Shown here one piece after another: positions 16,138 to 23,724 of a stretch of DNA of 64,000 nucleotides. Within the stretch, counting starts at the first letter, position 1, and every line of letters starts with the position of its first letter. The DNA lies in NCBI RefSeq assembly GCF_001905735.1, contig NZ_LISW01000005.1, forward strand, positions 399,969-463,968. Reading direction: 5' to 3'. Made by a program: the position numbers and the translations under genes. The stretch comes from Streptomyces sp. CB01249 (lineage in GTDB: Bacteria > Actinomycetota > Actinomycetes > Streptomycetales > Streptomycetaceae). The notes under the pieces are model-generated. The model was not told the DNA's origin and made no database searches. It worked only from the letters and a program-made list of their open reading frames with translations.

Positions 16138-17382
16138 GTGGCAGCACCGGCAGCGGCCGGGTCCGGCGAGGGCCCGCGCGGCCCCCTCCTCGACGACCTC
16201 ATGCCCTGGTCGGTCCGCCCGCTGCGCACCGGGCGCGCCTGGGTGACCGCCCCGGACGCGGCCTCCCTGCGGGCCCGCTGGGACCGCCTCGTGCGGGCGT
16301 CGGGCGAGGAGCGCGAGCGGCTGTTCGCCCCGACCCGCGCCCGTACGCAGCAGAGCGCCGTGGCCGCCCTGCCCGGCCGGTCCGGCGCCACCGGCCGCTT
16401 CGCCCGGGAGACGGGCCCCTGTCCGGAGCCGGTGCGCATCCTGCACGGGCCGTACGACGAACAGTGGCTGCTGCCCGACCACCGCCTGATCGACGTGGCC
16501 CGGCCCGAGCTGTGGCGGGTCGCCGACGACCACCAGCTCTTCCTGGTCGAGCACGGCCGGGTGCCCCACGATCCGGGCCCCGCCGTGTCGGTGACGACGC
16601 TGCTGCCCGACGGCCACTCCCCCGCCGGCCGCCCCGGCCGGGTCCGCCCGCTGTACCGCCGCCCCGGCGGCCTCGAACCCAACCTCGCCCCGGGCCTGCT
16701 GCCCGCACTGCGCGCCCGGTACGGGGACACGGTCACCGCCGAGTCGGTGCTCGCCTGGATCCTGGCGGCGGCCCGCCCCTCACCGGCCGGCTGCGTGGTC
16801 CCGCTCCCGTCGGACGCCGCGCACTGGGCGGAGGGGGTCGGGCTGGGCCGTGAGCTGCTGCGGCTCCAGCTGCGCGGGGCGCGCGGGGCGGAGCGCCCCC
16901 GGCTGCCGGGCGGGCAGCGCCCCTATGTGCGGGCGGCCGTCCCGCCGGTCCCGGTGTCCCTGGCGTACGAGGCCGAGGAGCGGGTGCTCGTGCTGGGCAG
17001 CGGCCGCGTCTCGCCGGTGCCCGCCGGTGCCTGGGACTTCCGGGTGAGCGGGGTGCGCGTCCTCGATCTGTGGTTCGAGCGCCGGGCGGCGGTGTGCGGG
17101 GCGCCGGGGGCGGAAGCGGCGGGGCTCGACGCGGTCCGGCCGCGCGCCTGGCCGCAGGAGTGGACCTCGGAGCTGCTGGAGCTGGTCACGCTCCTCGCGC
17201 TCCTCGCCGAGCTACGACCCCGTCAGGAGGCGTTGGCCGGGGCGCTGGCGGCGGGCCCGGGGAGCGGGGAGGACGAGCTGCGGGAGGCGGGGGTGCTGCC
17301 GGTCGGGGAGGCGGCGCGGCGGCCCGCCTCGGTCCTGGACCATCAGGAGGAGGGGCCGGACGGGCAGTTCGCGCTGCTGTGA
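16138..17382 (+). CDS. Stand-alone protein resembling the C-terminal part of Type ISP restriction-modification enzymes
   Basis: A 414-residue protein with no obvious catalytic motif of its own. Recognisable segments are LLDDLMPWSVRPLRTGRAWV, LLPDHRLIDVARPELWRVAD, LFRR-like RPLYRRPGGLEPNLAPGLLP and AWPQEWTSELLELVTLLALL. I recall Streptomyces proteins with these segments being annotated as type ISP restriction/modification enzymes, corresponding to the target-recognition end of LlaBIII-type enzymes. The nuclease, helicase and methyltransferase domains are absent here. The GTG start has GGGGAGGA 8 nt upstream; an in-frame ATG 12 codons earlier is the alternative. Its 3' end overlaps the convergent TetR gene by 40 bp. 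The function is uncertain. Confidence 0.6.
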   Translation: MAAPAAAGSGEGPRGPLLDDLMPWSVRPLRTGRAWVTAPDAASLRARWDRLVRASGEERERLFAPTRARTQQSAVAALPGRSGATGRFARETGPCPEPVRILHGPYDEQWLLPDHRLIDVARPELWRVADDHQLFLVEHGRVPHDPGPAVSVTTLLPDGHSPAGRPGRVRPLYRRPGGLEPNLAPGLLPALRARYGDTVTAESVLAWILAAARPSPAGCVVPLPSDAAHWAEGVGLGRELLRLQLRGARGAERPRLPGGQRPYVRAAVPPVPVSLAYEAEERVLVLGSGRVSPVPAGAWDFRVSGVRVLDLWFERRAAVCGAPGAEAAGLDAVRPRAWPQEWTSELLELVTLLALLAELRPRQEALAGALAAGPGSGEDELREAGVLPVGEAARRPASVLDHQEEGPDGQFALL

Positions 17383-18005
17383 GCGGGGGCGCCGGCCTGT
17401 TCGGCCAGGGCGGCCGGCCGGTCGAGGGTGCCGAGGAGGCGGACGAAGCCCGTCTCCAGGAAGGCGCGGAGCTCGTCCAGGGCGTCCGGCTCGTCCAGCG
17501 GCCAGCCGGTGGCCGCCTCCTCGGCGAAAGCGAGCCAGGAGCGGGCGGCCAGGGTGAGCCGGGGCGACGGCGCCATCCCGAGGCGGCGCTGCCCCTCCAC
17601 GACCCGGCGGGCGAGAGTGGCGCGGGTGGCCTCCACGATGTCCCCGGCGGCGGGGTGGCTGCCGGCGGCGCCCCGGACGAGGGCGCGGTAGACCTTGCGG
17701 CGCCCGGTCACGTACGCGACGAAACCGGCGATGAACGCGCGCATCCAGGCGACCGGGTCCAGCGAGGCGTCCGGTGCGGTGGCAGCGGCGAACGCGTCGC
17801 ATTCCCGGCGCACCACGGACCGGTAGAAGTCGCGCTTGGAGTCGAAATAGTGGAAGAGCAGGCCGCGCGATATGCCGGCCCGCCGGGCCACGGCATCGGT
17901 GGAGAGCTCGTCCAGGGAACAATCGGCGAGCATGTCCACGCCAATCGCCACCAATTGCGCCCTTCGCTCGTCGGGGCGCAGACGCGCGGCTCGCTTCTCG
18001 GGCAT
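17343..18005 (-). CDS. TetR-family regulator, probably autoregulated
   Basis: A 220-residue TetR regulator. The DNA-binding domain is near residues 10-58 (RRAQLVAIGVDMLAD; LSTDAVARRAGISRGLLFHY; FDSKRDFYRSVVRR). The ligand domain is helical, and the C-terminal ~15 residues are low-complexity. The ATG giving MPEKRAARL has no ribosome site in front of it, so the message may be leaderless; a GTG two codons earlier is also possible. A 20-bp near-perfect palindrome lies 15 bp before the start and would cover the promoter. It converges on, and overlaps by 40 bp, the ISP-like gene. The target beyond itself is unknown. Confidence 0.86.
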   Translation of the reverse strand: MPEKRAARLRPDERRAQLVAIGVDMLADCSLDELSTDAVARRAGISRGLLFHYFDSKRDFYRSVVRRECDAFAAATAPDASLDPVAWMRAFIAGFVAYVTGRRKVYRALVRGAAGSHPAAGDIVEATRATLARRVVEGQRRLGMAPSPRLTLAARSWLAFAEEAATGWPLDEPDALDELRAFLETGFVRLLGTLDRPAALAEQAGAPAHSSANCPSGPSS

Positions 18006-18020
18006 GGGCACAGTGTAGAA

Positions 18021-18040
18021 GTAGTTCGGCACCGAATTAC
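18021..18040. promoter_or_regulatory. TetR operator palindrome (GTAGTTCGGCACCGAATTAC)
   Basis: Two 9-bp half-sites, GTA(G/A)TTCGG, face each other around a 2-bp centre with a single mismatch. The site lies immediately upstream of the TetR start at 18005. Its symmetry, length and position fit an autoregulatory TetR operator. Confidence 0.75.
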
Positions 18041-18171
18041 CTCGGCACCCATGCGGGCCCGCCGGACACCGTGTGTGACCGGGTGCGGACATGGCGACGC
18101 GCCACTGCCGGCTCCGGGGATGACGGAAGAGCGGGCAGCAGCGCGCTGCGTGGATCGGGACCGCGGTCGGG

Positions 18172-18435
18172 TCAGTGGCGGCTGCCGAAGAGCGAGCGCC
18201 GCAGCCGGCGCAGTGGCGCGAAGAGCGACACCCGTGCGCTTCTGCTGCGCCGGGTGTGTCCGGCGTCGCGCGAGGTGAGCTCGCGCATCAGCAGCGTCGC
18301 TTCCGCCGCCTCACGCTGCGGCACGACGGGACCGCCCAGCACCGCGAGATGGCGGTCGAGGCGCGAACTCGTCGCGCTGCTCCCGCATGTAATGGCAGGC
18401 ACGCGCGCCCTGCTGCGCACCGTTATCTGTTCCAT
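18172..18435 (-). CDS. Small basic hypothetical protein
   Basis: An 87-residue protein of unknown function starting MEQITVRSRARVP, with GGGGAG 5-8 nt upstream of the ATG. The middle (HLAVLGGPVVPQREAAEATLL) is mildly hydrophobic. The C-terminal third is strongly basic (RRSRSARVSLFAPLRRLRRS). No signal peptide or known motif is visible. The ribosome site and codon bias support it as a gene. It lies alone between a TetR gene and the SGNH lipase. Confidence 0.55.
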   Translation of the reverse strand: MEQITVRSRARVPAITCGSSATSSRLDRHLAVLGGPVVPQREAAEATLLMRELTSRDAGHTRRSRSARVSLFAPLRRLRRSLFGSRH

Positions 18436-18598
18436 GTCACTCCCCACCCGTACGAGGGCACTCGGCCCGGGCAGGTTAACCCTATCGCCTGCCACCGACA
18501 CTCGTGTATCCCGGGAGCGGGATTGCGCACACATATACGGAGGTTGACGAGGCGTCGGCGAATCTGCCTGATCCCGGGGCGAGTTGGCCGACCGCTGG

Positions 18599-18626
18599 AT
18601 GGCGCGCCCCTCGCGGGGCGCGCCAT
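18599..18626. terminator. Hairpin terminator of the SGNH lipase
   Basis: A perfect 12-bp stem with the loop TCGC begins 5 bp beyond the lipase stop (18631, minus strand). Confidence 0.8.
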
Positions 18627-18630
18627 CACC

Positions 18631-19431
18631 CTAGTCGAGCGCGTTCAGAACCGGCAGGTAGCCGCCGGACTGCCCGGCGGCGAAGGGGTGGTACGACTCG
18701 CCGATGTTCAGCCAGTTGAGGCTGTGCAGCCAGGCGCTTCCGGAGCAGATCTCGTGCCCGGTGAAGGCGCTGGTGACGTCGCCGAAGCTGAAGCCGTGGT
18801 CGGCGGCGCGCTTGGCGGTGGCCGCGTTGAGGTAGTCGGCGGCGCCGTTGATGGCGCTGCGCACCTTGTCGCTCAGCCCGACGACGCAGCTGCCGCCGAT
18901 CTTGTAGAAGCGCGGGTAGCCGAGGACGACGACATGGGCGGAGGGCGCCTTGGCCTCGATCGCGTCGTACACCGAGTCCAGCTTGCCGGGCAGCGTGCTG
19001 TCCACGTAGCTGCGGGCGGTGGCGATGCGGTTGAGGCAGGTGGACTCCGACTGGAGGACACAGGTCGTCATGACGTCGGAGAAGCCCGCGTCGTTGCCGC
19101 CGATGGAGATCGAGACGAGGTCGGTCGAGGAGTTCAGCGGCCCGAGCTGATTGGCGAGCACATCGCCCGTACGCGCCCCGGAGCAGGCCGTGAAGGAGAA
19201 GGAGGCGGGCGAGTGGGCGGAGGCCCAGAGGGAGGGGTACGCGAGGGTGCTGCGCTTGCAGTCGCCGCTGGAGCTGATGTAGCTCCCGGAGCCGACACCC
19301 GAGGAGTACGAGTCCCCGAGGGCGACGTAGTCGACGGACGGTGCGGCGTTCGCGGTGGCCGCCCCGGTCAGGGCGATGACGGCGCCGAGCAGGAGCGAGG
19401 ACGAGAATGCCACAAGTCTGGACAGTTTCAC
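18631..19431 (-). CDS. Secreted SGNH/GDSL-family lipase/esterase
   Basis: A 266-residue secreted ester hydrolase. Residues 1-29 form a signal peptide (FSSSLLLGAVIALTGAATAN then AAP). The four SGNH blocks are intact: VALGDSYSSGVG with the nucleophilic Ser, the Gly of ACSGARTGDVL, ISIGGNDAGF with the Asn, and the His in IGESYHPFA. Paired cysteines agree with extracellular Streptomyces lipases, and the protein resembles the well-studied S. coelicolor SGNH lipase SCO1725. The start is a GTG preceded by GGGAGA. It hydrolyses short to long acyl esters outside the cell. The gene is probably monocistronic, with a hairpin right after its stop. Confidence 0.93.
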   Translation of the reverse strand: MKLSRLVAFSSSLLLGAVIALTGAATANAAPSVDYVALGDSYSSGVGSGSYISSSGDCKRSTLAYPSLWASAHSPASFSFTACSGARTGDVLANQLGPLNSSTDLVSISIGGNDAGFSDVMTTCVLQSESTCLNRIATARSYVDSTLPGKLDSVYDAIEAKAPSAHVVVLGYPRFYKIGGSCVVGLSDKVRSAINGAADYLNAATAKRAADHGFSFGDVTSAFTGHEICSGSAWLHSLNWLNIGESYHPFAAGQSGGYLPVLNALD

Positions 19432-19579
19432 GGAATCTCCCTTGAGCGACCGGCAGGATCTCTGCCTACTCAGTGGTAGCAGCGCGGACGGCCATTCCGG
19501 AAGTGTTCATGCCAAGTCAAACGGATGAGCTTTTGCCGACGGCACCGTGACGGCCTGTCAGCCGGTGACCACCCGGCTG

Positions 19580-19954
19580 TCAGTCGGAGAAGACCGCGCG
19601 CACCGCGTCCTCGGCGAGCTCCAGGGCGCGGGCGCGGGAGAGGCCGAGGCGACGGGCCTGTTCCGCGTACGTACGGGCCGCGGCGGCGGCGTTGCGGTCG
19701 GCGGTGTCTCCGGCGGCGGCGACGAACGTGCCGTTGCGGCCGCGGGTCTCGATGACACCGTCCGCCTCCAGCGCCCGGTACGCCTTGGCGACCGTGTTGG
19801 CGGCGAGGCCCAGCTCCTCGGCGAAGCCGCGTACCGTCGGGAGCCGGTAGCCGACCGGCAGCACGCCGGAGCGGGCCTGTTCGGAGATCTGGGTGCGCAG
19901 TTGCTCGTACGGGGCGGTGCCGGAGTCCGGGTCCACGGCGATCTTCAGGGTCAC
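19580..19954 (-). CDS. GntR-family regulator (YtrA subfamily)
   Basis: A 124-residue protein with the winged helix at residues 10-75 (APYEQLRTQISEQARSG; LPTVRGFAEELGLAANTVAK; AYRALEADGVIETRGRNGTF) and only a short helical tail for dimerisation, as in YtrA-type GntR regulators. The GTG start (VTLKIAVDPDSG) gives the usual N-terminus. It diverges from the tandem GNAT gene with 69 bp between and may control it or itself. YtrA regulators usually govern ABC transporters, but none is adjacent. Confidence 0.88.
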   Translation of the reverse strand: MTLKIAVDPDSGTAPYEQLRTQISEQARSGVLPVGYRLPTVRGFAEELGLAANTVAKAYRALEADGVIETRGRNGTFVAAAGDTADRNAAAAARTYAEQARRLGLSRARALELAEDAVRAVFSD

Positions 19955-20023
19955 GGGCCGATTGTCCCCCACCGGCGGAAAATGGGAGGCGGACGGGTCC
20001 GGGGCGCGGCTAGCGTCCGGCGC

Positions 20024-20944
20024 ATGACTGTCCTCGTACGCGACTTCCGGCCCGACGACGCCGAGGGGTGGGTGCGGGTGCGGCGCGCCGCCCTCCCGTA
20101 CATGATCACCACGCCGGAGCAGGCCGCGGCCGAGCTCACCGGGGCCCCGGCGGCGCGGCGGTACCGGATGCTGGTCGCCGAGGAGGACGGCGAGATCATC
20201 GGGACGGCGCAGGTGGGCCTGGCCCATGAGAGCCCGGAGCCGGGGCAGGGGTTCTGCAATCCGTACACCCACCCGGAGCGGACCGGCCGGGGCGCGGGCA
20301 CGCTGCTGCTGCGGACCGCCGAGGAGTATCTGGCGTCGGCCGGGGCGAGCTCGGTCCACACCTGGGTCCTGGACACGCCCGGCAACCGGGCGTTCGCCGC
20401 GAAGCACGGTTACACGCCGAGCCGCCCGGCCCACTTCCTCCATCTGGACCTGGCGAACGGCTCGCTGCCGCCGCGTCAGGAGCTGCCGGCCGGGGTCGAG
20501 CTGCGGACGGGCGCCGACTTCGCCGGTGATCCCCGCCCGCTCTTCGAGGCGGATGCCGAGGCCACGGCGGACGAGCCGAGCGACACGCCCGCCCGGCTGG
20601 ACTCCTACGAGGACTGGCTCGCCGGGACCTGGAACGACCCCGGTCTCGACCACCACCTCACCTCGGTCGCCCTGGCCGACGGCGAGGTGGCCGCCTTCAG
20701 CGCCGCCCGGACCGACGGGGTGAGCCGCTACGGCTCGGCGATGACGGGCACCCGGCGGGCGTACCGGGGCCGCGGCCTCGCCAAGCTCGCGAAGAACGAC
20801 TCGCTGCACCGGGCGCGCGCCGCCGGGTACACCGACGCCTACACCGGCAACGACGCCGGGAACGGACCGATGCTGGCGATCAACCGCTGGTTCGGCTACG
20901 ACATCTGCGCCACGGAGGTACGCCATGCCCGCAGGCTCGACTGA
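20024..20944 (+). CDS. Tandem GNAT N-acetyltransferase
   Basis: A 306-residue protein with two GNAT domains. The first spans about 1-150, with the acetyl-CoA loop in THPERTGRGAGTLLLRTAEEYL. The second spans about 165-306, with AYRGRGLAKLAKNDSLHRAR and TGNDAGNGPMLAINRWFGY. The Q/RxxGxG/A pyrophosphate-binding loop is present in both. It transfers an acetyl group to an unknown amine; Streptomyces relatives include antibiotic self-modification enzymes and unassigned ones. Its 3' end overlaps the DUF402 gene by 20 bp, so the two are translationally linked. Confidence 0.86.
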   Translation: MTVLVRDFRPDDAEGWVRVRRAALPYMITTPEQAAAELTGAPAARRYRMLVAEEDGEIIGTAQVGLAHESPEPGQGFCNPYTHPERTGRGAGTLLLRTAEEYLASAGASSVHTWVLDTPGNRAFAAKHGYTPSRPAHFLHLDLANGSLPPRQELPAGVELRTGADFAGDPRPLFEADAEATADEPSDTPARLDSYEDWLAGTWNDPGLDHHLTSVALADGEVAAFSAARTDGVSRYGSAMTGTRRAYRGRGLAKLAKNDSLHRARAAGYTDAYTGNDAGNGPMLAINRWFGYDICATEVRHARRLD

Positions 20945-21422
20945 CTCCACTCTGACCGTCGTCCTGGTCAAGGCCGGAAAGACCAAGATCAGGTATCCGG
21001 CGGCCCTGGCCTCCGACGACGGCACCCGGGTGACCGTCCGGGCCCCCTGGGCCGCCCCCGGCGTCCGGGACTTCGGCTTCGTCCGCTTCGAACCGGGCGA
21101 CGTCTTCACCGAGCACTACTGGCGGAACGCCTGGTTCGCGGTGAAGGAGGTCCGCACCGGCGCGGGCGAACTCAAGGGCTGGTACTGCGATGTGACCCGC
21201 CCGGCCGTGCTCCGGGACGGCGAACTGGTCGTGGAGGACCTGGACCTCGACCTGTGGGTGTCGGCCGACCGCTCGGAGATCCTGCGCCTGGACGAGGACG
21301 AGTTCGCCGCGAGCGGTCTGGCCGGCCGCGACCCGGAGGCGGCGGAGGCCGCGGCGGCGGCCCTGGACGAGTTGGAACGACTGGCCCGCTCGCCGGAGGG
21401 CCTGACCCCGCTGCTGACCTGA
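20925..21422 (+). CDS. DUF402 protein (nucleoside phosphatase-like fold)
   Basis: A 165-residue DUF402 protein. Characteristic residues are FEPGDVFTEHYWRNAWFAVK, GWYCDVTRPAVL and VVEDLDLDLWVSADRSEILR, the last supplying the Asp cluster that binds metal. Members include the nucleotidase Ntdp and FomD-type hydrolases, which cleave nucleoside di- and triphosphates or CMP-linked intermediates. The ATG has GGAGG 8 nt upstream and lies inside the end of the GNAT gene, so the two are probably co-translated. Its substrate is unknown. Confidence 0.85.
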   Translation: MPAGSTDSTLTVVLVKAGKTKIRYPAALASDDGTRVTVRAPWAAPGVRDFGFVRFEPGDVFTEHYWRNAWFAVKEVRTGAGELKGWYCDVTRPAVLRDGELVVEDLDLDLWVSADRSEILRLDEDEFAASGLAGRDPEAAEAAAAALDELERLARSPEGLTPLLT

Positions 21423-21439
21423 GCACCCGCGGCCCGCCC

Positions 21440-22531
21440 TCACCCCTCGCTCACCGGCAGCACCACCGCCCGGCGCTCGCCCTCCGGTTCGTATGCGATC
21501 GGGTCGCCGTCCTCGTGCCAGTGGATCAGGAAGCGCTCGCCCGCCCGGTAGCCTTCGAGGCCCGCGCGGCAGTAGGCGACCATGTCGTCGGGGAGCGCGT
21601 CGAGCGGATACCAGGCCAGCTCGGAGCACTTGTCCGGTTCGCGGTTGTACGGGGGCCGGGCGGGGTCGTACGCCACCTCGAAGAACCAGCCCGTGCGGGG
21701 ACTGCCGCCCGGGCCCCGGTGCTGCATGACCAGCGCCACGCGCGGCTCCGCCGGGTCCAGGTCGAGGCCGATCTCCTCGGCCGCCTCCCGGATCAGCGCC
21801 TGCCGCACGTCCTCGCCGTCCTCCACATGGCCGGACGGGGCGTGCAGCAGGCCGTCCGCGTAACCCGTGCCGGACCGGCGGGCGAGCAGGACCTCGGGGC
21901 CGCGGCGGAGGATCAGGTGCACGTCGACCACCTCGGTGTGGCGGCGCGTCCCGCGCACGGGGGCGACCAGCGCGTACCGCTCGTCGTCCACGTCCTTGCC
22001 CCACAGATCGCGGTCGCCGGAGAGCCGTTCGTGGTGGACGCGCTCGGTGAGCGGGGCGAGCAGCGCGGTGAGGCGTTCGGCGGGGATTCCCGTCCCGTTC
22101 CACACGCCCTCCACCAGGACCAGCCTGCCGCCGGGGCGCAGCAGCCCCGCCCAGTGACGCAGGACGGCCGCCGGGTCGGGCAGCGTCCACACCACGTGCC
22201 GGGCGAGGATCACGTCGAACCTTCGGTCGCCGACGGGCGGCCGGGCCGCGTCCCCCACCAGCACCTCGGCGTCCGTACCGGCCAGCTTGGCGCGGGCCCG
22301 CTCCACCATGCGCGGCGCGCTGTCCACTGCGGTGAGCCGGTGGCCCTGCCCGGCCGCGAGCAGCGCCAGGCTCCCCGTACCGCAGCCGAGGTCGAGCACG
22401 TCGGACGGTCCGGCGGGCAGCCAGCTCTCCGTCCGCCGCGCCCAGGCGGCGCGGACCACCGGGTCGAGCAGCCCGTGGTCGGCCTCCTGGTCGAAGGTGT
22501 CGGCGAGGGAATCCCAGTCGGTCGTCGTCAT
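21440..22531 (-). CDS. Bifunctional SAM methyltransferase - NUDIX hydrolase fusion
   Basis: A 363-residue two-domain protein. Residues 1-~190 are a class I methyltransferase with SAM motif I VLDLGCGTGSLALLAA, the acidic VDSAPRM turn and a LLRPGGRLVLVEG post-motif. Residues ~197-363 are a NUDIX hydrolase with a complete Nudix box, GHVEDGEDVRQ followed by ALIREAAEEIGL, which binds the catalytic divalent metal. It might methylate a small molecule and also cleave a nucleotide-linked compound, but neither substrate is known. The ATG gives the natural N-terminus of the methyltransferase. It converges on the DUF402 gene with a 17-bp gap. Confidence 0.88.
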   Translation of the reverse strand: MTTTDWDSLADTFDQEADHGLLDPVVRAAWARRTESWLPAGPSDVLDLGCGTGSLALLAAGQGHRLTAVDSAPRMVERARAKLAGTDAEVLVGDAARPPVGDRRFDVILARHVVWTLPDPAAVLRHWAGLLRPGGRLVLVEGVWNGTGIPAERLTALLAPLTERVHHERLSGDRDLWGKDVDDERYALVAPVRGTRRHTEVVDVHLILRRGPEVLLARRSGTGYADGLLHAPSGHVEDGEDVRQALIREAAEEIGLDLDPAEPRVALVMQHRGPGGSPRTGWFFEVAYDPARPPYNREPDKCSELAWYPLDALPDDMVAYCRAGLEGYRAGERFLIHWHEDGDPIAYEPEGERRAVVLPVSEG

Positions 22532-22561
22532 GATCCGATCGTGCCAGCCGCCACTGACAAT

Positions 22562-22602
22562 GCCCCTGCCCCGGCGAGGTGGGACCTCGCCGGGGCAGGG
22601 GC
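22562..22602. terminator. Hairpin terminator of the secreted lipase
   Basis: A perfect 19-bp stem with a 3-nt loop begins 9 bp beyond the lipase stop on the minus strand and precedes the methyltransferase-NUDIX gene. Confidence 0.85.
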
Positions 22603-22611
22603 GCAGCGGCG

Positions 22612-23505
22612 TCAGCCGATGACCGAGGCGCAGTTGGTCGGGCTGGCGTGCGACGGGTCCAGGGCGTTCGCCACCTCGTGGTAGGCGACCCGGTCGATGG
22701 TCCCGATCGCCACGTGCTCGGAGAGGTCGACCGGGCACAGGTCCTGGAGCAGGACGTTGCGCACGTCCGGCCCGTCCAGGAACTGGGTTCGGTACGGGGT
22801 CACGACCTCGTCGTAGCGGGTCGCGATGACGGTGTAGTGGACCCCGGGCACGGTGTCCGGCAGGGAGTTGAGCTTGGTGATGAAGGGCGATCCGGCCACC
22901 TGGTCGGCGAGTCCGGGCGTACCGGCGTTGAGCAGGTCGCCGACGCCGGGGAAGTACGGCAGCAGCTTGGTCAGGCCGAGCAGCGTGGTGCCGTGGTTGT
23001 CGGGCGCGAGCCCGATCATGGCGTTCACCTTGGCCGCCCCGCCGAGGAACTTCAGGTAGTAGTTCGGCATCATGCCGCCCTGCGAGTGGCCCACGATGTC
23101 CGCCTTGGCGGCGCCGGTGGAGGCGAGCACCTTGTCCACGAACGTGGCGAGCTGGCCTGCCGACTTGTCGATCGGGCCGAGGCCGTTGAAGACCGGCACC
23201 CCGGGCAGCTGGCCGTAGTCCAGCGAGTAGACGCAGTAGCCCCGGTTGACCAGGTAGGGGGCGAGGACGAGCCAGTTGTCGACGGAGTTCCCGAAGGTCC
23301 CGTGGACCAGGACGACGGGGCGGGGGTGGGCGGCGGAGGGCTTGCAGGAGTAGTCGTTCCAGCCGCGCGAGGTGGTGGCCGTCGCGGCGGCGGGGGCGGC
23401 CGCCGCGGTCGCCGTGGGGGTGGCGACCGCCGCGACGGCGAGGAGCAGGGCGGCGAGTGTCCGGCGGGCGCGTGGGGAGCGCGGCGCACGGGTCCAGGGC
23501 AGCAT
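22612..23505 (-). CDS. Secreted alpha/beta-hydrolase lipase
   Basis: A 297-residue secreted lipase. Residues 1-38 are a signal peptide with an RRTLAALLLAVAAVATP core. The mature alpha/beta hydrolase shows the oxyanion-hole region VVLVHGTFGNSVDNW, the nucleophile elbow GHSQGGM, an Asp-bearing YDEVVTPY segment and the late His of AYHEVANALD. Two or three cysteine pairs suggest disulfides. It resembles the S. coelicolor lipase SCO1735 and EstA-type triacylglycerol lipases. The ATG is preceded by AAGGAGACC. It is a single-gene unit with a terminator after it. Confidence 0.92.
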   Translation of the reverse strand: MLPWTRAPRSPRARRTLAALLLAVAAVATPTATAAAAPAAATATTSRGWNDYSCKPSAAHPRPVVLVHGTFGNSVDNWLVLAPYLVNRGYCVYSLDYGQLPGVPVFNGLGPIDKSAGQLATFVDKVLASTGAAKADIVGHSQGGMMPNYYLKFLGGAAKVNAMIGLAPDNHGTTLLGLTKLLPYFPGVGDLLNAGTPGLADQVAGSPFITKLNSLPDTVPGVHYTVIATRYDEVVTPYRTQFLDGPDVRNVLLQDLCPVDLSEHVAIGTIDRVAYHEVANALDPSHASPTNCASVIG

Positions 23506-23724
23506 CGTGGGGTCTCCTTGCGGCTCAAGGGAGTTGCGATGTCTGTGCACCCTGCGGCCCGGACCACAAGTTCTACTGACGTTCTGCGTGCTCATGCCAA
23601 ATTACGCATGAGTAGGGTTCGGTGGGAAGTTACGCGTCGGTAAAAAGTCTGCGGGCCGCCGGACGGCGGGTTACGCGACCGGCCCGCGAGCCGTCCGGAG
23701 CCCGCGCGGCCCCGCGCGCACCGC

